This document shows, one piece after another, positions 55,006 to 62,894 of a stretch of 64,000 nucleotides of DNA. A model generated the notes under the pieces. The model saw only the letters and a list, made by a program, of their open reading frames with translations, had not been told where the DNA came from and did not search any database. The DNA is taken from assembly GCA_030040425.1 (NCBI GenBank), contig JASHTS010000128.1, positions 32,441 through 96,440 of the forward strand. Reading direction: 5' to 3'. Source of the stretch: Acidobacteriaceae bacterium (lineage in GTDB: Bacteria; Acidobacteriota; Terriglobia; Terriglobales; Acidobacteriaceae). The position numbers and the translations under genes are program-made. Every line of letters starts with the position of its first letter. The stretch's first letter is position 1.

Positions 55006-56481
55006 TTACTGCTCGCCCAGGAAGATGCGGTATTGCTGCTCCAGCACGCCGGAGGAGCGCGCCAGCAGAATCTTCGAAACGTTGTACTGGTACATCGACT
55101 CCACCAGGTTGGTCTGCGCCGTGGCGAGAGAGGCCTGCGCCGTCACCAGAGGAAGGTTGTCATCCACGCCGGCATTCACACGATCGGTCTCATCGCTCAA
55201 GGCGCGCGCGGCAAGATCGACATTCGAGCGCGCCACATCCACCAGCTTGGCGTCGGCCGTCACGTCGAGCAGCGCCGAGCGCACCTGCTGGTCGATTTTC
55301 ACGCGCAGGTCGTCCAATTGCGCCTGCACCGCCTGGAGCTGCGCCCGAGACGCGTCTTCATCGCCGCGCAGCCGCGCCTCGCGGAAGAGCGGTACGCTCA
55401 ATGTGCCTACGGCGGTAAAGTCGCCGTGCGTTCCGGCTCCGTTCACGGTGCTGGTGCCGTAATAACTCGAGAAGCTCAGCGTGGGCAGGCGCTGGCTGCG
55501 ATAGGCATTGTGCACCGCCTTGAATTCGACAGCCTGATTCTGCAGATTCTGGTAATCCTGCCGGTCCTTGTAGGCGATCGCCAGCACCTCTTCCGGGGTT
55601 TGGACCGCCAGCTCGTTGAAGGGCGACGTATCAGTGAGCTCGATCTTCTGACCCGGGTCGACGCCGATCTCGCGCTTGAGCAGGATCAGGTCCTTCTCGA
55701 GCTGATCCTGCGCCGCGATCACAGCCTGCTCCTGCGCCTGCAACTGCACTTGCGCCCGCACTTCGTCCAGGTTGGCCGCTGTGCCGGCCAGGTGCGCGAG
55801 GTGCGCATGGTTGAACAGCACCTGCGCCTCGGCAACTTGCGCCTGGGCATTTTCCACCTCGCTGCCATCGGCTACCGAGCGCAGATATTGCGTGGCCACG
55901 TCCTGCACCACCTGGCCGCGCGCCGTCATCTTGGCAAAGTAGGCCGAGCGACTGGCCGCGCCGGCAGCTCTCCATCCGGCAATTACGGGCCCCGAAAAAA
56001 GCGTCCAGTCCAGGTGAAACTGCGCGTCCGTCAGCGTGTCCTTGGTAATGAGCGTGAGCCCGGGCGGAACCTTGCCGCCGGGGAAAAGGGATGTGAACTT
56101 CGAGAGAATATTCGGATTGAAGCCGAGCGCCACCAGGTCGTGCTGGTAGAAGCCCGTGTCCGCAGAAAATTTGACCGTGGGCAGGAATTCCTGGAGCGCC
56201 TGGTTTTTCTGGCCTTTGAGCGCCAGTTCGTTGGCTTCGGCTTCGCGCAGGCCCAGATTGGTTTCGAGACCGCGGTGCACGGCATCGTCGAGAGAGAGCT
56301 TCAGCGTCCCGTCCGTCGCCGGTTCCACCGTCACGCTGCCCCAGAAGGGATCGGATGCCGAGCTTGGATTCTGCGCCTGCGCAGATCCTCCGGCCAGCGC
56401 CATCCAGCCGCACGCGGCCGAGAAAAAAATCAATGCTCCCGGCCGCCACGAAGACAAAGGAGTTCCCGCCCTCACACGCAT
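55006..56481 (-). CDS. TolC-family outer membrane efflux protein
   Basis: 491 residues from ATG 56481; the frame is open to 57639 but that part overlaps the next gene. A signal peptide (LIFFSAACGWMALAGGSAQA) is followed by the two-repeat helical pattern of TolC-type proteins: LSLDDAVHRGLETNLGLREA, NAQAQVAEAQVLFNHAHLAH, LREARLRG-type linker blocks and DRVNAGVDDNLPLVTAQASL near the end. It should form the outer-membrane exit duct of an efflux or secretion pump; the inner partners are not in the window. Confidence 0.88.
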   Translation of the reverse strand: MRVRAGTPLSSWRPGALIFFSAACGWMALAGGSAQAQNPSSASDPFWGSVTVEPATDGTLKLSLDDAVHRGLETNLGLREAEANELALKGQKNQALQEFLPTVKFSADTGFYQHDLVALGFNPNILSKFTSLFPGGKVPPGLTLITKDTLTDAQFHLDWTLFSGPVIAGWRAAGAASRSAYFAKMTARGQVVQDVATQYLRSVADGSEVENAQAQVAEAQVLFNHAHLAHLAGTAANLDEVRAQVQLQAQEQAVIAAQDQLEKDLILLKREIGVDPGQKIELTDTSPFNELAVQTPEEVLAIAYKDRQDYQNLQNQAVEFKAVHNAYRSQRLPTLSFSSYYGTSTVNGAGTHGDFTAVGTLSVPLFREARLRGDEDASRAQLQAVQAQLDDLRVKIDQQVRSALLDVTADAKLVDVARSNVDLAARALSDETDRVNAGVDDNLPLVTAQASLATAQTNLVESMYQYNVSKILLARSSGVLEQQYRIFLGEQ

Positions 56482-56573
56482 TATCTTCTCAGATGAGGCC
56501 GAGCGCCGCGGGGATTCACAGAGGCAATCTTCGCGCGCTGTTTGCACACCTTTAAGCGTCGCTCGGCGGTCAT

Positions 56574-57521
56574 TCACCCGGTGGTTCCCGGCGCTGCGGC
56601 CAGCGACTCCATGCGCACTTGCTCGCGATAGAGAATCGCGAAGGCCACTGAGTATGAAGACGACACGCCCATCATCACGATTAGCAGCACGCACACAAAA
56701 CAAATCCCCAGCAGGATGATCCCGGTGATCCACCACGCCGGCCCCAGATGGAAGAGAAGCACGGGAACCGCGCCGCTGCCGAAGAGCAGCCCGAAGACCA
56801 GCTCGCATGCCAGCATCACCGCATAGCTGAGCGCATAAAGCACCAGCGCGACGAGAAAAATGCGCAGCCTTCCTCCCTGCGACAGCCGGTTGCTGCGCCG
56901 GATGGCCTCCCACGCGGTCAGATTTTCTGCCAGGCTGGCGGGTTGCGCCAGCACAAGCCGGATCGCCGCCAGCACGGCCCACGCCATGGCCGCCAGATAG
57001 AGAAGCGCAGCCAGAAAGATTGCCACGCCCGCCATTGCATTCGGTACCTGTCCGTCGTGGACGACAATGGCCAGTTCGGCAAGACCGAATATCAGCGCAG
57101 GCAAGATCATCGGGCCGCTGATGATGATCTGGCGCAGGAGCAGCAGCCAGAAATAGCGCCCCAGCTTGCTCCATCCCACCGCGTACGCCTCGCGGAACGT
57201 GACCGCTCGACCCGCATCGAGTTGTAGCGCCGTGTAGCTCGCAGCCGGCTCGTAGAGGGCGAAGGTAAACATCCACCCCGCGATGCACGCGAGGCCCGCG
57301 AGCAAGCCGGCCGCGATCACCGCCCATCCCAGCGCGCCAATCGGCGGGTGCGCGTACTCGACGCATGCGAACACCATCCCTGTCACGACCGCGTACGCCA
57401 CGATCACCACCCCGGCGGGCGGTGCGCCGATCGCGAGGAACAGCCTGAGGTGCAGGCGCATCAACTGCCAAATGCGCGTGAGAACCTGGCCGAAGGCTTG
57501 CGGATGCAATGCGGCTTCCAT
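56574..57521 (-). CDS. polytopic inner-membrane protein
   Basis: 315 residues from ATG 57521 (the frame is open to 57620, but with hydrophilic residues only). About seven hydrophobic helices are visible, for example LFLAIGAPPAGVVIVAYAVV, ALGWAVIAAGLLAGLACIAG, ILPALIFGLAELAIVV, AGVAIFLAALLYLAAMAWAV and WWITGIILLGICFVCVLLIV. No catalytic motif was recognised; the pattern resembles membrane proteins of the DUF7544 or glycerophosphodiesterase membrane-domain type. It lies upstream of the TolC-type gene on the same strand. Confidence 0.7.
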   Translation of the reverse strand: MEAALHPQAFGQVLTRIWQLMRLHLRLFLAIGAPPAGVVIVAYAVVTGMVFACVEYAHPPIGALGWAVIAAGLLAGLACIAGWMFTFALYEPAASYTALQLDAGRAVTFREAYAVGWSKLGRYFWLLLLRQIIISGPMILPALIFGLAELAIVVHDGQVPNAMAGVAIFLAALLYLAAMAWAVLAAIRLVLAQPASLAENLTAWEAIRRSNRLSQGGRLRIFLVALVLYALSYAVMLACELVFGLLFGSGAVPVLLFHLGPAWWITGIILLGICFVCVLLIVMMGVSSSYSVAFAILYREQVRMESLAAAPGTTG

Positions 57522-57650
57522 CGATCGACCTCGGGGGCGGGTGAGCCAGGTGCGGTCGGCATGTGGAGGAGGTTGCGCACCATTGTATCCCGACGATGAG
57601 GAGTTTTCGGGAGCCCGCACTGGCGCGAAACTGAGCCATCCGGCTCTAGG

Positions 57651-58397
57651 TCAGCCCATGAACATGCCGCCGTTCACGTCGAGCACGTGGCCGGTGATGT
57701 AAGCGGCGTCGTCGGAGGCGAGAAACGCAACCGCCTGCGCCACGTCCCGGTCCGTTCCCGCGCGTCCCAGCGGAATTTCGGCCAGCATCGCCTTGCGCTG
57801 TTCCTCATTGAGAACGGCGGTCATCGGTGTCTCAATGTATCCCGGCGCCACGGCATTCACCGTGATCCCGCGCGAAGCCACTTCGCGCGCCATGGCCCGC
57901 ATCATGCCGATCAACCCCGCCTTCGACGCCGCGTAGTTCACCTGGCCGGCCTGGCCCGTCCGCCCCACCACGCTCGAGATATGAATAATCCGTCCCCAGC
58001 GGTTCCTGAGCATGGGGCTCAGAATGGCCTGCGTAAGCAGAAATGCTCCGGTCAGGTTCGTGGTCAGGATGTCATCCCAGTCCGTGCGCTTCATGCGCAG
58101 CATCAGGCCGTCGCGGGTGATGCCGGCATTGTTCACCAGGATCTCCACCTTGCCGAAGCGCTCGAGCACGGCCTTCGCCGCAGACTTGATCGACTCTTCG
58201 CTGGCCACGTCGAGCGCGAAGGCTGCAGCCTTGCCGCCGGCTGTTTCGATCTCGCTCACCGCCTCGCTCAGCCTGGCCTGGTTCCGCGCCGCCAGCGCCA
58301 CCGTGGCTCCCGCGGCGGCAAGCTCCAGCGCGCAGGCGCGGCCGATGCCCTGCGAAGCCCCCGTCACCAGCGCAATCCGTCCTGCCAATCCTGGCAT
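57651..58397 (-). CDS. fabG: 3-oxoacyl-[ACP] reductase FabG
   Basis: 248 residues from ATG 58397; the longer open frame (to 59009) overlaps the DUF4139 gene and is not coding. The cofactor motif is TGASQGIG (12-19) and NNAG lies at 89-92. The catalytic tetrad is Asn114, Ser142, Tyr155 and Lys159 (NYAASKAG). It reduces beta-ketoacyl-ACP in fatty acid synthesis. The close fit to bacterial FabG (RDGLMLRMKRTDWDDILTTN) supports this over a generic short-chain dehydrogenase. Confidence 0.93.
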   Translation of the reverse strand: MPGLAGRIALVTGASQGIGRACALELAAAGATVALAARNQARLSEAVSEIETAGGKAAAFALDVASEESIKSAAKAVLERFGKVEILVNNAGITRDGLMLRMKRTDWDDILTTNLTGAFLLTQAILSPMLRNRWGRIIHISSVVGRTGQAGQVNYAASKAGLIGMMRAMAREVASRGITVNAVAPGYIETPMTAVLNEEQRKAMLAEIPLGRAGTDRDVAQAVAFLASDDAAYITGHVLDVNGGMFMG

Positions 58398-58532
58398 ATC
58401 TCCGGTTCTTTCCTTTTTTCCGCGCAAGAACGGTCCTGCGCTCCGTTCCTCATTGTAGAGCCTCACTTCTGCCGGGGCCTGCCTGCGTAAGCGGGTTACG
58501 GCGCCGATCTTTCGCTGTGAAAGGGGTTTTCT

Positions 58533-60083
58533 ATGCGCCCTGGCCTTCTCGCCGCTATCTTTGCCGCCTCCACTCTCTGTGCCGCTGCGCAACAGCCGGC
58601 ATCCTCCACATCCTCGGAACCGCCGGTGGCTCTCACCATTTACAACGAGAACTTCGCCGTAGCCCGCGCCACGATCAGCCTCGATCTTCATGCGGGACGG
58701 AACGATGTCTCCACCAACGAGGTGACCACGCAGCTCGAACCCGATTCCGTGATTCTCCGCGATACGGCCGCGAGCCCGTCCGCCGCTCCCAGCTTCCGCA
58801 TTCTGGAGCAGAACTATGACGCGGCCGTGGTTACACAGGATTGGCTGCTCAGAAAATACGAGGGTAAGACCATCGAATTCGTCCAAGGCAATATGCCGGA
58901 CAGCCCGACGGTGAAGGGTACCATCATCCGTGCTCCCTTGCCGCAAGCCCAGAACCCTTACGGCGGTTACGAGCCACCTGCCGAACCTCTCATCGAAGTG
59001 AACGGGCAAATGGAGTTCCAGCTTCCCGGAGTCCCGCTCTTCCCCGCGTCGACGGACGGCCTGATGCTCAAGCCGACCCTGTGCTGGCAGATCGACTCCG
59101 AAAAGGCGCAGAAGCTCTCGGCGGAGTTAGCCTACATCACCGGCGGCCTCAACTGGGAGGCCACCTATAACGTGGTCACGGGCAAGAGCGGGGTTATAGG
59201 CAAGGCCGGCTCAACCGCGGCGGCCGAGGAAAACGCGGACGTGGTTGGCTGGGTGACGATCACCAATCGCACCGGCGCCGATTTTCCCCAGGCGCGCATC
59301 AAGCTGATGGCCGGAGACGTGGCCAAAATTCAGCCGAATGTTTACGTGGGCGCCATGAGACCTCCTATGGCGGTCGCGGAAAGCGTAGTGGTCAACAACC
59401 AGGTGACGCAGAAACCCTTTGATGACTTTCACCTGTACGACCTGCACCGCACAGTCTCGCTCCAGAATGGGGAGACCAAGCAGGTGCAGTTTCTTGAAGC
59501 CGGCGGCGTGACCTTGAAGCGCAGCTATGTCTATGACGGCGCCGATCCCAACCGCCAGCAGTATTATGGCGGCCAGATTATCCAGGACCAGAACTACGGG
59601 CTTGGCTCGCTGAACGGCACGGAGAACAAGAAGGTGCAGATCGTCGAGGAGATCCAAAATACCGAAGGCAATCATCTCGGCATCCCGCTGCCCGCCGGGC
59701 GGGTACGTCTCTACCGCCGCGATGCCGATGGCCAGATGGAGTTCGTGGGCGAGAGCGTCATCGACCACACGCCTGTCGAGGACGCGATCAGGGTCACTAC
59801 CGGCAGCGCCTTCGACATCAAAGGCTCGCGTCGACAGACCTATTTTTATGTCGACGATAGCCGCCGAACACTGGAAGAATCCTTCGAGATCAAGCTGACC
59901 AACCAGAAATCCGCTCCGGTTGCCGTTTCGGTGATCGAACACCTCTATCGCGGCGCCAATTGGGAGATCGTGGAGAAGTCTGCCGATTACACCCGGCTCG
60001 ACAGCAACTCCATCGAGTTTCCGGTGCAGGTTCCGGCGAAGGGCGAGGCAACGGCGACCTACAAGGTGCGCTACACGTGGTAG
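58533..60083 (+). CDS. secreted DUF4139 domain protein
   Basis: 516 residues, ATG 58533. A signal peptide (LLAAIFAASTLCAAAQQ) is followed by VALTIYNENFAVARATISLD, an N-terminal beta domain, and the DUF4139 region with ELAYITGGLNWEATYNVV, DVVGWVTITNRTGADFPQARIKLMAG and a C-terminal DDSRRTLEESFEIKLTNQK block. The function of DUF4139 proteins is unknown; they are envelope-associated in many bacteria. It is divergent from fabG. Confidence 0.85.
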   Translation: MRPGLLAAIFAASTLCAAAQQPASSTSSEPPVALTIYNENFAVARATISLDLHAGRNDVSTNEVTTQLEPDSVILRDTAASPSAAPSFRILEQNYDAAVVTQDWLLRKYEGKTIEFVQGNMPDSPTVKGTIIRAPLPQAQNPYGGYEPPAEPLIEVNGQMEFQLPGVPLFPASTDGLMLKPTLCWQIDSEKAQKLSAELAYITGGLNWEATYNVVTGKSGVIGKAGSTAAAEENADVVGWVTITNRTGADFPQARIKLMAGDVAKIQPNVYVGAMRPPMAVAESVVVNNQVTQKPFDDFHLYDLHRTVSLQNGETKQVQFLEAGGVTLKRSYVYDGADPNRQQYYGGQIIQDQNYGLGSLNGTENKKVQIVEEIQNTEGNHLGIPLPAGRVRLYRRDADGQMEFVGESVIDHTPVEDAIRVTTGSAFDIKGSRRQTYFYVDDSRRTLEESFEIKLTNQKSAPVAVSVIEHLYRGANWEIVEKSADYTRLDSNSIEFPVQVPAKGEATATYKVRYTW

Positions 60084-60191
60084 GCGATCCGGACAGAAGC
60101 AGGGCCGGCGCGTTTCAGGAGCAATTCGACCAATCGAAGAGCCGGGGATCGCCGATATCGGTCGCGGCCAGGATTTGCGTTCAAATGGCTC

Positions 60192-60219
60192 TTGCATATT
60201 ATAGTTAATATGATATAAT
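60192..60219 (+). promoter_or_regulatory. padR promoter overlapping a palindromic operator
   Basis: TTGCAT (60192-60197) and a perfect TATAAT (60214-60219) are spaced by 16 bases. The -10 ends 4 nt before ATG 60224, so transcription would start near 60226 and the mRNA would be leaderless or start translation at ATG 60233. A perfect inverted repeat ATATTA-TAGT-TAATAT (60196-60211) lies between the boxes, as expected for autoregulation by a PadR protein. Confidence 0.6.
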
Positions 60220-60223
60220 TCAG

Positions 60224-60850
60224 ATGAACTATATGCTGCGAGAGCTTGGAATCTGGGAGATTGCGGTCCTCGCCACGCTGCGGGAAGCGCCCATGCACCC
60301 GTACCAGATGCAGAGGCTTCTGCATGACCGCCACAAGGACGAGATCCTCGCTCTCAAACGTGGTTCGCTCTATCACTCGATTGGCCGCCTGGAACGTGCC
60401 GGACTGATTGAGGCCTTAGCCACCACGCGCGATGGACGCCGCCCGGAACGTACCACCTACCGCCTTACGCCAGCCGGCCGGGAAGCTCTGCTCAACACCT
60501 TGCGCAAGGTCGTCTCCACGCCCCGCCGCGAGTCCTCCGAGTTCATGGCGGCGATGGCCTATCTCATTCACCTCACGCCGGAGGAGGGTATCGCCCGGCT
60601 GGAAGACCGGTTGCGGATGCTGAAGAGGCAAATCGCGCAGACCGATACCCTCATGACGGCCGTCTCCGCCTGGGTAAGCCGGATCAACCTGATCGAAACC
60701 GAATACCTGCTGGCCATGCTGCGCGCCGAGCGGGATTGGGTGGCGGGGCTGGTGCGCGATCTGCGCGAGTCGCGCCTCGACTGGAATCTGGAAAAGATCT
60801 ACACCGAAATCAAGGCCAGCACGGAAGCCGCAGGCAGCACAGAGGAGTAA
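60224..60850 (+). CDS. PadR family transcriptional regulator
   Basis: 208 residues. The N-terminal winged helix has the PadR pattern: ELGIWEIAVLATLREAPMHP, YQMQRLLHDR, KRGSLYHSIGRLERAGLIEA and TYRLTPAGREALL. The C-terminal half is a helical dimerisation domain (FMAAMAYLIHLTPEEGIARL). ATG 60224 or ATG 60233 (third codon after) is the start; the promoter position argues for the second. It is followed after 2 nt by a membrane protein gene and likely represses that pair. Confidence 0.9.
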   Translation: MNYMLRELGIWEIAVLATLREAPMHPYQMQRLLHDRHKDEILALKRGSLYHSIGRLERAGLIEALATTRDGRRPERTTYRLTPAGREALLNTLRKVVSTPRRESSEFMAAMAYLIHLTPEEGIARLEDRLRMLKRQIAQTDTLMTAVSAWVSRINLIETEYLLAMLRAERDWVAGLVRDLRESRLDWNLEKIYTEIKASTEAAGSTEE

Positions 60851-60852
60851 CT

Positions 60853-61899
60853 ATGCCTGAACAAACCACTATCTCGACGCGACCCGGCGCGCGCTATGCC
60901 GGCCCTGTATGGACACTGATCCTGCTGGCCCCGCTGATTGCAGAGGTCCTGAACGGGGCAACGCGCCTGAGCGTCCTCTTCGCCTTCATTCCGGAGACCA
61001 TGGTCTGGGGCTGCGGTGCGCTGCTCTGCCGCGAACTGGTGCGGCGCTGGCGCGCCGGCGGCGTAAGTCTTTTGCTTCTCGGCCTCGGTCTTTCCATTGC
61101 CGAGGAGTTTGTCATCCAGCAGACGTCGCTGGCGCCGCTGCCCTTTCCCGGCGCTCACGCCGAGTACGGTCGAGCGCTGGATGTCAACTGGCTCTACTTC
61201 CTTTTCATGCTCGGCTACGAAAGCGTCTTTGTGGTGCTGGTTCCGGTCGCGGTGACGGAACTGCTCTTCCCCGCGCGGCGCAGCAAGGCCTGGCTGCGCA
61301 CGCGGGGATTCGCGGCCATCTGCGTCGTGTTCGTGGCCGGCTCCCTTCTGGCCGGTTACGCATGGATCAAGCGCGCCCGGCCCAGCCTGCACGCGGCTCC
61401 TTATCAGCCGCCCATGACGACGGTGGCCGCGGGCGTGGCTGCGATTTTTCTGCTCGGTTGGGCGGCCTGCGCGCTGCGCGGCACCGGGCGGGGCGGTGCA
61501 GAGCGCGCAGGAAAAACCATTAGTCCCTGGTTTACCGGAACGGTCGCCTTTGTGCTCGCTGCGGGATGGGATTGGCTGATCGCGCTGCTGTTTACGCCCA
61601 TCCGCTTTGCGGCCTGGGTCGCGATTGCCGGGGGCTGCCTGTGGGCACTGGTTGCATTCCTTCTTGTCCGGCGCTGGTCGCAATCAGCCGAACAGGGAGC
61701 GCCGGGATGGAGCGAAATGCAGCGCTGGTCGCTGGCTTTCGGCTCCATCCTCGCCATCATGAGCACGGGCTACCTGAGCACCAAGGGGTGGAAGCACGCG
61801 GACCTTGTCTTCAAGGCAATTCTGAACGTGCTCGCCGTTGCGGGGCTGATCTGGCTGGGCATAAGAGTGCGCACCCGCAAAGCACAGCCGGCCGGGTAA
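60853..61899 (+). CDS. polytopic membrane protein downstream of PadR
   Basis: 348 residues from ATG 60853. About eight to nine transmembrane helices, for example YAGPVWTLILLAPLIAEVLN, GVSLLLLGLGLSIAEEFVIQ, ESVFVVLVPVAVTELLFP, TVAAGVAAIFLLGWAACAL and AILNVLAVAGLIWLGIRV. The AEEFVIQQ segment recalls the EExxx motif of CPBP-type proteases but lacks the Arg, so I do not make that call. PadR-membrane protein pairs are often stress or efflux modules; the function here is unknown. Confidence 0.7.
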   Translation: MPEQTTISTRPGARYAGPVWTLILLAPLIAEVLNGATRLSVLFAFIPETMVWGCGALLCRELVRRWRAGGVSLLLLGLGLSIAEEFVIQQTSLAPLPFPGAHAEYGRALDVNWLYFLFMLGYESVFVVLVPVAVTELLFPARRSKAWLRTRGFAAICVVFVAGSLLAGYAWIKRARPSLHAAPYQPPMTTVAAGVAAIFLLGWAACALRGTGRGGAERAGKTISPWFTGTVAFVLAAGWDWLIALLFTPIRFAAWVAIAGGCLWALVAFLLVRRWSQSAEQGAPGWSEMQRWSLAFGSILAIMSTGYLSTKGWKHADLVFKAILNVLAVAGLIWLGIRVRTRKAQPAG

Positions 61900-61957
61900 C
61901 GGCTCAGAGGGAATCGCGCAGAAATTTGCATGAAATACAGGAAGCAGGAAGCCGCCT

Positions 61958-62767
61958 TTAGCCCGAAGGCGATGCTGCTACCGTGACCGGCCGGCCGGCG
62001 ATCGCGGGCCGCGCCAGCTCCGTGGGCCAGATGTAAACGGCGAGACGCCGCGTGTAATGCAGAACCGGCTCAATCCGCGGGAGTTCGACGCCCACGGTGG
62101 AAGGGAGATCGTTGCATTCGATCTCCGCCTCCGCCTCTTCGAGCGGCCAGGGCACGTAGTGCAGGTTGGCGCGGATGGGCTGCCCGGTGCGGTTTGAGCT
62201 GAACAGGCAGGTGCGCTCGGTGATGTAGTACTCGAAAGTCCCCGAGCGCAGCTCGGCAGTCTTGTGCGTCGGTCCCAGGCCGCGGTAGCGCGCCTTAAAC
62301 ATGACTTGCCGCCCCGCGAACAGGCGCCGGCTATAGAACGCGAACTCGCGCTCCGACCGTTGCTCGAGGCGCATCTCCGCCCAGTAATAGGGCAGGTGGT
62401 AGACCATGCGTGCCACGGCAATTGCCACCAGGTTGCTGGCATCGAGCGAGAAGCAATAGATACCCGGGGTTCCCGTGTACCGGTCGCGAACATAAGTGCG
62501 CAGGTTGAGATCGGGAAAGCTGCGCACGCCGGGAACCGAAGGCACGCCGCGAATTTTGATGCGATCAAGCCAGAAGGGCACCACGCCCAGCCAGGCCGAG
62601 CCCTGGTAGGTATCCACCTCAAGCCAGTCGGGAAGAAGCGAGGCAAGCGACGAAACCGGAACCGGCCAGTGCGCGAAAAGCAAATCGTTCCAGCGCTGGG
62701 TCATAGCCCAGCGGCCCGAAGGCAGGGGCCGCGGTTTATGCGACGTGCGTACCAGAAATTCCTGCAT
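61958..62767 (-). CDS. DUF2071 domain (YqjF-like) protein
   Basis: 269 residues. MTQRWNDLLFAHWPVPVSSL at about residue 22, AWLGVVPFWLDRIKIRGVPS, FPDLNLRTYVRDR and GIYCFSLDASNLVAIAVARM are the DUF2071/YqjF pattern, with an acetoacetate-decarboxylase-like beta-cone fold by family knowledge. No signal peptide; cytoplasmic. The function is unknown. It converges with the PadR-associated membrane gene, with only a 58-nt gap. Confidence 0.85.
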   Translation of the reverse strand: MQEFLVRTSHKPRPLPSGRWAMTQRWNDLLFAHWPVPVSSLASLLPDWLEVDTYQGSAWLGVVPFWLDRIKIRGVPSVPGVRSFPDLNLRTYVRDRYTGTPGIYCFSLDASNLVAIAVARMVYHLPYYWAEMRLEQRSEREFAFYSRRLFAGRQVMFKARYRGLGPTHKTAELRSGTFEYYITERTCLFSSNRTGQPIRANLHYVPWPLEEAEAEIECNDLPSTVGVELPRIEPVLHYTRRLAVYIWPTELARPAIAGRPVTVAASPSG

Positions 62768-62894
62768 GGCTTACTCCCACTCGCCCGGTGTGGCTCTCCT
62801 TTCTAAGAGAGGAGATGCCGCCCCGAAGGGTTGCCGAATCCTGCACTGTTGCGCACGAACCTCAATGACGTATTCTGGCCGCGAGACCCGGTCC

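Noticed and set aside
55006..57639. Single 877-codon frame joining TolC and sequence upstream
   Set aside because: The part above 56481 is out of frame with the membrane protein gene that truly occupies 56574-57521, and the TolC signal peptide starts at 56481.
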